This document shows, one piece after another, positions 1 to 8,743 of a DNA stretch of 64,000 nt. The notes below the pieces were generated by a model, which saw nothing but the letters and a program-made list of their open reading frames with translations, made no database searches and had not been told where the DNA came from. The DNA comes from Rhizobium sp. AC27/96 (GTDB lineage Bacteria; Pseudomonadota; Alphaproteobacteria; Rhizobiales; Rhizobiaceae). The stretch's first letter is position 1; every line of letters begins with the position of its first letter. Made by a program: the position numbers and the translations under genes. The stretch is from positions 310,001 through 374,000 of the forward strand of contig NZ_LXKN01000032.1 of the NCBI RefSeq assembly GCF_001692325.1, written 5' to 3'.

Positions 1-1007
1 AGCGACCCATCGGCGGCAAAGTTGAACGAGGAAACCATTTCCGTCATATCCATAACGGCCGCATAGTCTTTGTTGGTAAAGGCTAGCTTGAATTGTGTTG
101 GCGTGAGTGTCGCGCTAAGCCCATAGGCAGTCTTGAGATAGGAGAACAGCCTGTTATCGCCGCTGATATCGCTGATCGATCCAACCTTGCCAATTTGCTG
201 GCGATAATACTGATCATTGCTGTCGGCTGAAGCCGACGTCAGCAGGGTCGGCACCATATTGTTGTAACGGGATATCAGAGCTTCTTTTTGCTGTGCAGTT
301 TGCGCAGTTGCTCCGGAAAGCGTCCCGTCCGGCTTAAAGCCGAATTGCGATGCGATGAGCTTATAGGTTGACTGGACAGAAGCGGACGAGAAATTGCTCG
401 CGGTATTGATGAAGCTATTCGGATCGTTGGGGTCGCTCGTCAGGACCGACTTCAGAAAGCTCTTTGAGACATTGTCCGGATTAACGCCATGAGCCGTCAG
501 GACATAGTCCCGCATCCTGATATTGCCGACGATGTCGTCGACATTGGTCGCCTTGTCGATCCATTTGCTGTAAAAAGCGCTCTCATTCTTAGCCAGCGTC
601 GTTTCGTTGGCGAAGGATCGCTCATAAAGCCCGATCGTATCGGTTTTCTGCGTGTCGCTTTGAGCCGTTTGCTTGCTTGAATTCGCGCCGAAATTGAAGG
701 CAGCCGCGAACTGCCGATAACGGGGGTCTGTGAGCTTATTGGCAAAGCTGCTGCTGTTGCTGAGATCGCTCGTCAGAACCTTCTTCAGAAAGGCTTTGGC
801 ATAGGCCATATCCTCGAGACCGTAGGCCTTCACCGCATAGCTGTATAGCTTGTGATCCTTGAGGAAGTCATCGACGTTTTTGATGTTGCCGATGTGAGTG
901 TCGTAATATTGCTGATCGCTCTTGACGCTAGCTTGCTTGGCGATGCGCGCAAGCGTTGATGCCATGTCCTTGGTCGCAGTTACATAGCCCAGATAGGTTG
1001 AAATCAT
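1..1007 (-). CDS. DUF1217 repeat protein, C-terminus outside window
   Basis: The reading frame starts at the ATG complementary to 1005-1007 (MISTYLGYVTATKD) and stays open to the window edge, so about 335 residues are visible and the stop is missing. The same pattern recurs three times: KNVDDFLKDHKLYSYAVKAYGL near residue 43, a version near 154 and another near 276, each followed by an FLK-VLTSD-type stretch. This agrees with DUF1217, a family known from rhizobia, where some members lie in flagellar gene regions. No signal peptide or membrane segment is visible. The function is unknown. Nothing next to it is obviously related; the next gene in the same direction starts about 1.1 kb upstream. 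Confidence 0.75.
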   Translation of the reverse strand, partial: MISTYLGYVTATKDMASTLARIAKQASVKSDQQYYDTHIGNIKNVDDFLKDHKLYSYAVKAYGLEDMAYAKAFLKKVLTSDLSNSSSFANKLTDPRYRQFAAAFNFGANSSKQTAQSDTQKTDTIGLYERSFANETTLAKNESAFYSKWIDKATNVDDIVGNIRMRDYVLTAHGVNPDNVSKSFLKSVLTSDPNDPNSFINTASNFSSASVQSTYKLIASQFGFKPDGTLSGATAQTAQQKEALISRYNNMVPTLLTSASADSNDQYYRQQIGKVGSISDISGDNRLFSYLKTAYGLSATLTPTQFKLAFTNKDYAAVMDMTEMVSSFNFAADGS

Positions 1008-1190
1008 GGATCGTCCCCCACAGACGCGCAGTTCACCAACATTAGCCCCGGCGCGCATAGTCGCAACCAGACCTTGCGCGAGGCTAGATCGGCAATCTGT
1101 GGAGCCGCGCTGGTCATAGTTCCATGACGCGTCAAAATTCAATCGAATGCGTGTCCCCTTTGAAGAGCGACCGATTATGACGAGGAAGCG

Positions 1191-2129
1191 CTAGGCGATA
1201 AAGGCGAGGGCAGCAGCTCCAATCAGTCCGGAATTTTGCCCCAGTGCCGCACGAACGACTTCAACGTCGCGAAAGGCCGGCATTGCCCATTGCGAGACAT
1301 GCGACTGGATGCCCGGCCGCAAACGATCAAACTGATCCGACAGCCCTCCGCCCATGATGACGATTTCCGGGCTGAAGATATGAATGAGATTGGTAAAGCC
1401 TCGACCGAGAATTTCCGCCTCCTCGTCGACGAGGCTGTTGGCGAGAGGATCGCCAGCGGCAGCGGCAGCAAAGATGCTACGACTGTCAACGACTTCACCA
1501 TTTTGGGCGAGCAAGGTCTCGCTGCATTCCGTTGCCCTTGTTCGCGCCCGTTTGGCAAAGGCCGTGCCGGAGGCATAGGCCTCGAAGCAGCCCTTGTTCC
1601 CGCAGGGGCAGACAATGCCGTCGGGCGCGATTGACATATGCCCGACATGGCCGGCCATTCCCTTGCGGCCACGCACGACGCGGCCGTCCGCGATTGCACC
1701 ACCGCCAATACCCGTGCTGACCGTGACATAGACGAGGTTTGCGATGCCGCGGCCGGCACCGAATTGCCACTCGCCGATTGCCGCCGCGATACCATCATTT
1801 TCGAGGCGGACGGGCAATCGAAGGCGCTTCTGCAGTTCCTGTCGCAAAGGATAATTAGAGAAGCCGCGCAGCGTCGGAATCTCCAGCGCCGTTCCCGTCT
1901 CCGTATCGAGCGGCCCCGGCGCCGATACGCCGATCCCGACTATGGCGCCGGGATCGCAGGTCAAAAGCAACCGGTCTGTCAGGCTGCCAATCTGGCCGAG
2001 AACGGGATCCGGGCCGGCGTCCGCATCCGTCCGATCCTCGACGCGCTGCAGGACATTGCCGAGCTCATCCACCAGGGCAGCGCGGACCTGCGTCCCGCCC
2101 AAATCAATTCCGATCGCAAACCGGCTCAT
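1191..2129 (-). CDS. ROK-family sugar kinase
   Basis: A 312-residue ROK kinase that would phosphorylate a hexose or similar sugar with ATP in the cytoplasm. It begins MSRFAIGIDLGGTQ, the N-terminal phosphate-binding motif of the actin-like fold. Around residues 185-215 it has the ROK signature, with GHVGHMSI and then the zinc site CPCGNKGCFEA. The frame extends further upstream, but that part overlaps the epimerase gene. The ATG at 2129 has GGAG upstream at a good distance (another ATG lies at 2141). It is the last gene of a five-gene operon. The pairing with a ribulose-phosphate-epimerase-like gene recalls the E. coli alsE-alsK pair, so allose/allulose-type chemistry is possible but unproven. 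Confidence 0.88.
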   Translation of the reverse strand: MSRFAIGIDLGGTQVRAALVDELGNVLQRVEDRTDADAGPDPVLGQIGSLTDRLLLTCDPGAIVGIGVSAPGPLDTETGTALEIPTLRGFSNYPLRQELQKRLRLPVRLENDGIAAAIGEWQFGAGRGIANLVYVTVSTGIGGGAIADGRVVRGRKGMAGHVGHMSIAPDGIVCPCGNKGCFEAYASGTAFAKRARTRATECSETLLAQNGEVVDSRSIFAAAAAGDPLANSLVDEEAEILGRGFTNLIHIFSPEIVIMGGGLSDQFDRLRPGIQSHVSQWAMPAFRDVEVVRAALGQNSGLIGAAALAFIA

Positions 2130-2142
2130 CAGCCGCTCCATG

Positions 2143-2844
2143 TCAAAGTGCGTGCAGCCACGCCATTCTGTCCTGCAGCGACGGGGCGTTGAAGGCGAGA
2201 GAGCCGAGAACGACCGTCTCCGCTCCGGACTGACGCAACAACGGAACCGTGTGCTCACGAATACCGCCGTCGGCCGCAAGAACGATCCTGTGCGTCGCAC
2301 CGCATCCATCAATAAGCCGCTTGGCCTGCTGCAGCCGTTCGCCTGCCCGCTCGTCCAGACCCTGCCCCTTGACGCCGATTGCCGTGCCGAGAAGCGTCAG
2401 GAAATCGAGGCGCGCAACGTACTTCTCCACCAGCGAGACTGGCGTCTCGACCTTGAGCACCATGCCGGCGGCTATGCCGCGACGATCCAGCAGATCCAGC
2501 GCCGCATCGGCGACAGCCTCGTTTTCGAGATGAATACTGATCAGATCGCTGCCGGCGTCGGCAAACTGCTCGATCTGCGGCAGAAGGATATCGTCTGCCA
2601 CCATGAGGTGAACATGGATCGGGCGCGAGGAAACCTTTCTCACGCCGGCGACCAGATCGGGGAAGAACAACATGGCCGGAGCGAAGTGACCATCGGCAAC
2701 GTCGATATGGAGGACATCGACATAGGGATCGACGCGTGTGAGATCATCGGCAAGGTGGACCAGATCGGCGGACCAGACGGAGAATTCGCCGATCAGTCGA
2801 TCGCGGGGAAGATCGGCAATCCAGCTCTTGGAGGGATTAGTCAT
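2143..2844 (-). CDS. ribulose-phosphate 3-epimerase family protein
   Basis: A 233-residue TIM-barrel protein of the Rpe/AlsE family, expected to epimerise C3 of a ketose phosphate using a metal ion. Family landmarks visible are LHIDVADGHF (metal His and catalytic Asp), VHLMV, and LAADGGI near residue 195 with the second catalytic Asp. The usual loop MxVEPGFGGQ is replaced by LLGTAIGVKGQGL, so the substrate probably differs from ribulose 5-phosphate, and a housekeeping role is unlikely. Its start overlaps the hydrolase stop by 8 bases, and the ROK kinase follows within a few bases. An allulose-6-phosphate 3-epimerase role is a reasonable guess. Confidence 0.85.
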   Translation of the reverse strand: MTNPSKSWIADLPRDRLIGEFSVWSADLVHLADDLTRVDPYVDVLHIDVADGHFAPAMLFFPDLVAGVRKVSSRPIHVHLMVADDILLPQIEQFADAGSDLISIHLENEAVADAALDLLDRRGIAAGMVLKVETPVSLVEKYVARLDFLTLLGTAIGVKGQGLDERAGERLQQAKRLIDGCGATHRIVLAADGGIREHTVPLLRQSGAETVVLGSLAFNAPSLQDRMAWLHAL

Positions 2845-3658
2845 TGTCTGTCAGTTCCTTGAAAAAATTGCTCATCGCCATCCGGAAATCGGCCAGATAT
2901 TGCGAGCGGTTTTCAGCCTTGGGTGTGATTCTGACGAAGTATGCAGCGGGGATTATTTCCGCGAGAGCCTGCGCATGGGCGAGCGGATGAATGACATCAC
3001 GCTCATGGCCGATGACGAGAGTCGGCACGGTGATCGCACGCACCTGAGCATCCGTGACGCCAGGCCCATCGCCGGAAATGGCCGTCAGCAAAGCTGCGGT
3101 GACGTCATGTGGCAGGCGCGAAAAGAAGCCCAGCAACGATGCGAGATTGTCCGGGGCCTCACCGGCCAGCCGCTGCCCGATCTTGCCGGCGAGAAACTCG
3201 GCTCTGGCATCCTCGGGCGACATTGTCTGCAAGAGGCGCCCAACCTCCGCATTCGGAGCCATATTCTCCGGCGCCGATTGGGTTACCCATGCTGGCCGGG
3301 CAATGACGAGGGCACGCACCAAATCGGGCCGCGTGACCGCCAGACGCAGCGAAATCGCAGCCCCCATGGAGATGCCGCCAAGCACGACCGGCGCGGCGAT
3401 CTGCGTCTCGATGTAGGAGGCTACGTCATCGGCAAAGGTGGCGACGGACAAACGATCGAGATTGCCGGGCTGGGAGCGGCCGTGACCTCTCGCCTCAATG
3501 GTGATCCGACGAAAACCGAGATCGAGCGGAAAGACCTCTTCGGTCTGTCGGCTATCCCCGCACAATCCATGCTGAAAGATGACGGGAGCGCCAGCACCCG
3601 CAAGATCGACATTGAGTAACGTGCCATCCCTTGTTTCAAACGAGGCCATGCTGTTCAT
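2837..3658 (-). CDS. alpha/beta hydrolase
   Basis: A 273-residue alpha/beta-hydrolase-fold protein. The HG oxyanion motif (QHGLCG, near residue 30) and the nucleophile elbow GISMG with Ser97 are clear, and GHERDVIHP near residue 218 carries a plausible acid. The late GH that normally supplies the catalytic histidine is replaced by KAENRSQY (Asn250), so the triad looks incomplete unless one of the histidines in HPLAHA serves. Within a sugar operon it could be a lactonase or esterase acting after the dehydrogenase. The start overlaps the isomerase stop as ATGA (3655-3658); a second Met lies three codons downstream. Confidence 0.82.
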   Translation of the reverse strand: MNSMASFETRDGTLLNVDLAGAGAPVIFQHGLCGDSRQTEEVFPLDLGFRRITIEARGHGRSQPGNLDRLSVATFADDVASYIETQIAAPVVLGGISMGAAISLRLAVTRPDLVRALVIARPAWVTQSAPENMAPNAEVGRLLQTMSPEDARAEFLAGKIGQRLAGEAPDNLASLLGFFSRLPHDVTAALLTAISGDGPGVTDAQVRAITVPTLVIGHERDVIHPLAHAQALAEIIPAAYFVRITPKAENRSQYLADFRMAMSNFFKELTDND

Positions 3659-4503
3659 CGTCCGTCTCCAGCCGATGCGCCCGAAAGAATGTCTTGGAGG
3701 AAGGTTGCCACGCCCGCTGCCTCAGTGGCCGAGAGACCATGGGTTACCAGACTGCCATCGAAACCAACAGCCTTCAGCCTGCCCAGATAATGCGGGTAAT
3801 CGAGTACGCCCTTACCGGCAGTCGCAAAGCTGCCGTCCGGATTGCGATCCTTCGCATGGGCCATGACGATGCGGTCGGCGAGAAGATCGATGGCGGCCGA
3901 TACTGTTGACCGCTGCTCCTCCAGCGTTGCGACCTCGAAGAGATTGGCCGGGTCCATGACGATCTTCAGTCGCGGACTACCGAGTTCGGTAATCAGGCGA
4001 TGTGCCTTTTCCGCCGAGTTGATGACATTGGCCAGTTCCGGCTCGATACCGAGGTTGATGTCATAGCGCTCGGCAATCTCGAGCGCCGTTTCCATTGCTT
4101 CCAGCAGGTCCCGCCAGGCATCCGGCAGATCATTGTCGGGATGCGCTCTCCATTGGTCGACGGGATCGCGCGTGCCGGTGCAGAGCGTTATCAGACCGGT
4201 CGACATCCCCGCGCAATGCCTGGCAAGTTCCTCCAGCCTCCGGTGCCCCACTTGGCGCACGGAGACATCTGGATGGATCATGTTGTAGGTGCCGGAAACC
4301 GCGACGATCTCCACGCCAGTCTTTGCGGCCGCTTCGCCAATCGACCTGACCTGTTCATCGCTGATTTCGTCAGGCATTGAGGCAAGGCCTGAGCACGCCA
4401 TGTTATATTGGCTAGCCGAAAAGCCGGCATCGCCCACGGCCCCGAGAACGGTTGCGGGATCCGTGCCGTCAAAGGTCTTGGCGAAAATACCGAGCCTCAT
4501 CAT
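3655..4503 (-). CDS. sugar phosphate isomerase/epimerase (xylose-isomerase-like TIM barrel)
   Basis: A 282-residue member of the AP-endonuclease-2/xylose-isomerase-like TIM-barrel superfamily. These are metal-dependent isomerases, epimerases or dehydratases of sugars and inositols. Candidate metal ligands are Glu in LGIEPELAN, Asp in IVMDPANLF and His/Asp in VMAHAKDRN. It sits between a Gfo/Idh/MocA dehydrogenase (ATGA overlap at 4500-4503) and an alpha/beta hydrolase (ATGA overlap). That neighbourhood is typical of pathways that oxidise a sugar or inositol to a keto form and then isomerise it. The substrate cannot be told from sequence. Confidence 0.87.
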   Translation of the reverse strand: MMRLGIFAKTFDGTDPATVLGAVGDAGFSASQYNMACSGLASMPDEISDEQVRSIGEAAAKTGVEIVAVSGTYNMIHPDVSVRQVGHRRLEELARHCAGMSTGLITLCTGTRDPVDQWRAHPDNDLPDAWRDLLEAMETALEIAERYDINLGIEPELANVINSAEKAHRLITELGSPRLKIVMDPANLFEVATLEEQRSTVSAAIDLLADRIVMAHAKDRNPDGSFATAGKGVLDYPHYLGRLKAVGFDGSLVTHGLSATEAAGVATFLQDILSGASAGDGR

Positions 4504-5576
4504 ACACCGCCCGTCACGTCGGCAAGCGCCACCGCCTTGCCGCTCTCGACCGAGCGGGCAATGGCGACCATCGCCTGCACCGAGGCGAGCCCGTCATTGA
4601 TATCGGCTCCCTCCATTGCCGCGCCATCCAGAATGGTGCGGGCAAAGCCCTCCACCTGCCGGCGATAGAAATGGCCATCGGCGCCAAGCACGCGATGGGT
4701 CGCTCCGTCGGCTTCCCGGAAAATATCCACTTCACTCGATTTGTAGTACCAGGGGTTATAGGTCTTGCCGAGGACGCTGCCATTCTTGCCGTAGATCTGG
4801 AAACCTTCGTGCCAGTCCATGCGCACCTGAACGGTGAGATCGAGATGGCCGAGCGTGCCCGAGGCAAACTCCACATCAACGAACCAGCACCAGATGCCGC
4901 CGCGCTCGGATAGCCTGGCATGGACGGAAACGATATCGCCGGCGAAATAGCGTGCCGTATCGATCAGATGGCATCCATGCGCCAGCATGTAATAACGCCT
5001 GAGATCCGCCTTCGGGTTGACCGATGGCTTTCTGGCATTGGCGCTGGTGACGATCAGCGGCTGGACCGCATCGGTCATCGGGTAGCGATGCGTGCTGTCG
5101 CAGTACCATGCCTTGAGCGCAACCATCTCACCCATTTCGTCGCGGATGAAATTCTTGGCCGCCTGCAATCCCGCGTCGAAGCGCTTCATATGCCCGACTT
5201 GTAAAATCTTTCCCGACGTCTCGACGGCTGTCTTCAGCTCACGGCACTCTTCGACGGTGACACCGACCGGCTTCTCACACAGCACATGCTTGCCCGCTTG
5301 CAGAGCCTTGATGGAGGCCGGCACATGAAAGGCATCGGCCGTCGCGATGATGACGGCGTCGAGATCGGGATCGGCCAGCATCCTGTCATAGTCGGCGTAG
5401 GTGTTCTCGGCCCCATGGGTGATCGCCATCCGCTGGCGCAGATCGTCAGCGACATCGCAAATGGCGTAGAGGTCCGCATTGACGGCCTTGGTGCAGCTTT
5501 CAAAATGCGCCGCCTGGGCAATCTGGCCCGCACCGAGCACGCCTATGCGAAGACGTCGTTCATTCTTAGCCGGCAT
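4500..5576 (-). CDS. Gfo/Idh/MocA family oxidoreductase
   Basis: A 358-residue NAD(P)-dependent sugar or inositol dehydrogenase. The Rossmann motif is RIGVLGAGQIAQAAH near the N-terminus, and the family signature CEKPVGVTVEEC occurs around residue 100 with the catalytic-type Lys. The ATG at 5576 was chosen because GAGGAG lies 7 bases upstream; the frame remains open a further 21 codons without a good ribosome site. It is the first gene of the operon running left to the ROK kinase and is transcribed away from a ROK repressor across a 160-base AT-rich gap, so its expression is probably under that repressor. Confidence 0.9.
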   Translation of the reverse strand: MPAKNERRLRIGVLGAGQIAQAAHFESCTKAVNADLYAICDVADDLRQRMAITHGAENTYADYDRMLADPDLDAVIIATADAFHVPASIKALQAGKHVLCEKPVGVTVEECRELKTAVETSGKILQVGHMKRFDAGLQAAKNFIRDEMGEMVALKAWYCDSTHRYPMTDAVQPLIVTSANARKPSVNPKADLRRYYMLAHGCHLIDTARYFAGDIVSVHARLSERGGIWCWFVDVEFASGTLGHLDLTVQVRMDWHEGFQIYGKNGSVLGKTYNPWYYKSSEVDIFREADGATHRVLGADGHFYRRQVEGFARTILDGAAMEGADINDGLASVQAMVAIARSVESGKAVALADVTGGV

Positions 5577-5653
5577 CGATAACTCCTCGCTTCGATAGAT
5601 CGAGCAGGCTGGCCTCCCCGCCAGCTCAACCATCCTCATTTCCCTTCTATCAT

Positions 5654-5688
5654 TTTTTTACAAAAGAAATAAAATATTTTTGAAAAAG
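5654..5688. promoter_or_regulatory. AT-rich divergent promoter/operator region
   Basis: Between the dehydrogenase start (5576) and the ROK regulator start (5736) lies an almost pure A/T stretch in otherwise GC-rich DNA. It includes CAAAA and TTTTTG as imperfect inverted arms around AAATAAAATA. ROK repressors such as NagC and Mlc bind AT-rich dyads, so this is the best operator candidate. Calling it the operator is inference. Confidence 0.4.
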
Positions 5689-5735
5689 CACACGGAATTT
5701 CTGGATGCTGATATAGGCTGGAATCAACGGGAAAA

Positions 5736-6950
5736 TTGGACGGTGGGGCGTTGGCAGATCAGACGATAGCGAAATATCTGAACGAGTTGACTATCCTGAC
5801 CATGCTTCGGGTCCAGGGACAGGCCAGCCGGATCGAGATCGCGCGGCACCTCTCCGTCACGCCCGCCACCGTGACCCGCCTGGTCAACAACCTCATCGAA
5901 CAAAACCTCGTCCAGGACATCCAGCCGCCTGTTGCCAGCCGGCAGACCAATCGTGAGCCAGGCAGGCCGGCAACCAGTGTCACCCTGAATGCTTCCGGCG
6001 CATTCTTCTTCGGTGTCGAAGTCGGCGTCGACATATTGCGTTTCGCCCTGCTGGACCTGGCAGCCACAGTCATAGACGCAAGCGAGATACCGTTTCACAA
6101 CCAGATGTCTCCCGAGCAGGTCGCCGGAGAGATTGCGCGGCAAGTCAACCGGCTCAAGGCCAATCCGATCTATCGCGAGCGCCTCAAAGGAATAGGTATT
6201 GCCTTTCCCGGCATCGTCCGCTCCGACGGCTTTATCGTGAACCTGCCGATCGTCGGATGGCGCAATATCGATTTCCCCAGCCTCCTTTCCGAATTGATCG
6301 ACCTGCCGTTTTTCATCGAGAACGACGCCAATGCCGGAGCCTTCGGCTGCACCTACAACGATCCTTCCCTGCCCAATAGCTGCAGCCTCTTTCTGAAGCT
6401 CGATGCGGGTTGCGGCGGTGCGGTCGTCGTCGACGGCAGGCTGCTGAGGGGAGCAAACGGTACGGCCGGCGAGTTTGGTCATCTCAGGCTCTCGGATGAC
6501 GGTCCGCAATGCAGCTGCGGAAACAGGGGCTGCCTGGAAAGCAAGATCGGCCTTGGCGCCATCGCCCAGCAGTTCTTGGGAGCGCATAGTCTTTCCGATA
6601 TCGAGCTTGCGCATCTTCCGAAAAGAATCGTCGAAGCTGCGCGCAGCAATGATGCCCGGGCCATCGAGACAATGGATTCCTTCGTGCACTGGCTCGTTCT
6701 CGGCCTCGTCTCGCTCGTCAATCTCTACAATCCGAGCATTGTTCTCCTGGGCGGCCCCGTAGCCACGCTCGCGGAAGCAAACATCGACAGGATTTCGCAG
6801 GGCGTGCGCGACGGCATCGTCACCGGCATCCCCGCCCCGACGGTGATGCTTTCCACGCTGGGGTCCTACGAAGGGGCGATCGGCGCGGCCTCGATTGCGC
6901 ATCATCACGCATTCGACATTTCTCGCGTCGGGATAATAGCAGCGCGCTAG
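5736..6950 (+). CDS. ROK-family transcriptional repressor
   Basis: A 404-residue NagC/Mlc/XylR-type regulator. Residues about 10-75 form a winged helix (TMLRVQGQASRIEIARHL, then TPATVTRLVNNL). The rest is a ROK sugar-sensing domain with ENDANAGAFG, GEFGHLRL and the zinc motif CSCGNRGCLES. It probably represses the divergent sugar operon until the sugar or sugar phosphate binds. The start is a TTG at 5736 (another TTG at 5751 is preceded by GGTGGGG), so the N-terminus is uncertain by five residues. No transporter lies nearby, so the inducer would be imported by a system outside the window. Confidence 0.88.
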   Translation: MDGGALADQTIAKYLNELTILTMLRVQGQASRIEIARHLSVTPATVTRLVNNLIEQNLVQDIQPPVASRQTNREPGRPATSVTLNASGAFFFGVEVGVDILRFALLDLAATVIDASEIPFHNQMSPEQVAGEIARQVNRLKANPIYRERLKGIGIAFPGIVRSDGFIVNLPIVGWRNIDFPSLLSELIDLPFFIENDANAGAFGCTYNDPSLPNSCSLFLKLDAGCGGAVVVDGRLLRGANGTAGEFGHLRLSDDGPQCSCGNRGCLESKIGLGAIAQQFLGAHSLSDIELAHLPKRIVEAARSNDARAIETMDSFVHWLVLGLVSLVNLYNPSIVLLGGPVATLAEANIDRISQGVRDGIVTGIPAPTVMLSTLGSYEGAIGAASIAHHHAFDISRVGIIAAR

Positions 6951-6984
6951 ACCGAGCCCGATGCCAATGCATCGATGCTCGGTC
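6950..6984 (+). terminator. stem-loop after ROK regulator
   Basis: GACCGAGC at 6950-6957 pairs with GCTCGGTC at 6977-6984, with an inner CGATGC/GCATCG stem and a CAAT loop. It begins on the last base of the regulator's stop codon and lies in the gap before the convergent tadG-like gene. There is no T-run, so it may act as a bidirectional or Rho-assisted terminator. Confidence 0.55.
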
Positions 6985-7006
6985 CTGCTGCCAATCACGC
7001 CTGCCT

Positions 7007-8743
7007 TTACTGTACGAGTACAGGCGCCAGGCAGCGTGCGTCGGTGACCTGTATGTCCGCTTGCCCGACACCGATGCCGAGAAGCCCCAGCAGGTTGTAG
7101 AGCAGCTGGTCGACAGGGGCCGTGATGATGGAAAGCGTATCGGCAAGAGCGGACAATATTCCGCTCGGCGTACCGATGGTGATGATGAGAATCTGGATGG
7201 TGACGTTGGTGTTCTTCAGCAGCGACGAGATCAGCGACGTCACGACATCTCGGGTCGAGACCGTCTTGATGGTACCATTGGAGATTTCCGAAGGCTGAAA
7301 CGTCACCCGCGTCGGGCTCATATTGGCGATGTCGATCTGCGCGCTGGCAAGGACCCGCAGCAGCAGGGAATCGATGATGGCGGCCTGCGTGACCCTGGGC
7401 TTGGTGCCGAAATTCACGAAGGCCGTGGGGTCCACATCTCCGAGAGCTATTTCCGCAACCCCAGGCACGGCGTCTATGCCGACGACGGCGTTGGGCATAT
7501 TGCCGCCGACACAGGTGATCGAGGCGAGCTTGGCCTCGGCAGGTGCCAGTTCGATATAGAGCGGTATTCTGAGCTTCAGCCCAGCAATGATCGACAATCC
7601 CGTGACGGCAACGTCGACCATGACACGCACTTGCGGCGTGCGGACGATAGCGCCTGGCGCGCCCACTGCCAGGGATGGCGTCTGCTGCGCGATCTCGCCG
7701 ACCGCCAATGTCATCGTAGCCGTCAGGAGGCCAGGCAGGGCAGCCCCGAGGTCAATGGAGATCTGCCTTTGTTGATTGGCGGCCATGGCCGTCAACGACA
7801 GGAAATTCATCACGCTCATGTTGACGGACAGATTGGGGCCTGTTCCGACGATATTTTTACCTTCGGGTCCAAGATTCAGGAGATCCTGGAGCTTGAGAGT
7901 GACATTCGTTTTGCCGAGCGTCTTACCCAAATTGTTGATGATGGTAACGACCGCAGGCGAAAGGTTCGTGGATTTGCCGAGCGCGCCGAGAATTTTGTCG
8001 TATGTGACGTCGGTGGCCAACAAATCATTGTAGCTGAGTGCCGTGAGATTGAGGTCCGTCGCCAGAAGATTGAGGAAGCTCAGGAGATTGATCTTCGCGC
8101 CGATGAGCGACTGATAATCAACGAGCTTCAGGGATATTTTCGTTCCGAGAAGCGTCCCGAGAAGCTGGTTGAGAATACCGCCATCGAGGCTTGCCAGTCG
8201 CGACCCGACGGAGAAGGCGGCCAGGCGTTCGCTCGTCGCGGTGCCTGTTGCACTGAGCGTCGGCGCATCCGCAAAGGCCGACGAGAAAGGCATCAGGGCC
8301 TTCTGAGTGAGTGTCACTTTCACGGAATCGGCTGGAGTGCTACCCGAAGAAAAACGGTTCGCGGGGGCGATCGACGTATCTGCCTTGTAGGTTCCGAGAA
8401 CCATGTTGGCCAGCGTTTCATATTGCCCTGAATTGGCGGCGGCAGAGGTGATGGGCCCGTTGGATGTCAGATAGTTGCTACCCGTGGCAAGAGCCGCGGC
8501 GGTGCCGTTCGACTGAAGATTGGCAAGAAGCGTGCTGTTGGCGCTGGTAATATTGGAAGCGGCAGTGATGGCGCCGATATCGCTGAGCTGCTGCAGGCGC
8601 TGCTGCTGCAGTGTCATCATGCCGTAGTCGATGCCAAGCCCGAGGCAATAAAGGATCAAGGGTGAGACGAGCGCCGTGGTGATCGCGACGTTTCCCCGTT
8701 TGTCGCGGCAGAGGGCGACCCATTCGAAGAACTTCTTCATCAC
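7007..8743 (-). CDS. TadG-like pilus assembly protein
   Basis: A 578-residue protein with a short basic N-terminus and then one hydrophobic segment (about residues 18-45, RGNVAITTALVSPLILYCLG). This is the TadE/TadG anchor typical of Flp-pilus (Tad) accessory pseudopilins. The long exported remainder is rich in Leu, Asn and Thr and has no clear vWA MIDAS motif. It overlaps the upstream tadE-like gene as ATGA. The rest of a tad locus (cpaABCDEF, rcpA, tadA-D) is absent here, so this pair would work with a machine encoded elsewhere or has another envelope role. Confidence 0.75.
   Translation of the reverse strand: MMKKFFEWVALCRDKRGNVAITTALVSPLILYCLGLGIDYGMMTLQQQRLQQLSDIGAITAASNITSANSTLLANLQSNGTAAALATGSNYLTSNGPITSAAANSGQYETLANMVLGTYKADTSIAPANRFSSGSTPADSVKVTLTQKALMPFSSAFADAPTLSATGTATSERLAAFSVGSRLASLDGGILNQLLGTLLGTKISLKLVDYQSLIGAKINLLSFLNLLATDLNLTALSYNDLLATDVTYDKILGALGKSTNLSPAVVTIINNLGKTLGKTNVTLKLQDLLNLGPEGKNIVGTGPNLSVNMSVMNFLSLTAMAANQQRQISIDLGAALPGLLTATMTLAVGEIAQQTPSLAVGAPGAIVRTPQVRVMVDVAVTGLSIIAGLKLRIPLYIELAPAEAKLASITCVGGNMPNAVVGIDAVPGVAEIALGDVDPTAFVNFGTKPRVTQAAIIDSLLLRVLASAQIDIANMSPTRVTFQPSEISNGTIKTVSTRDVVTSLISSLLKNTNVTIQILIITIGTPSGILSALADTLSIITAPVDQLLYNLLGLLGIGVGQADIQVTDARCLAPVLVQ

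Noticed and set aside
5724..6998. 424-residue open frame antisense to the ROK regulator
   Set aside because: It is the mirror of a high-GC gene with strong ROK motifs and has no family-like sequence or ribosome site.
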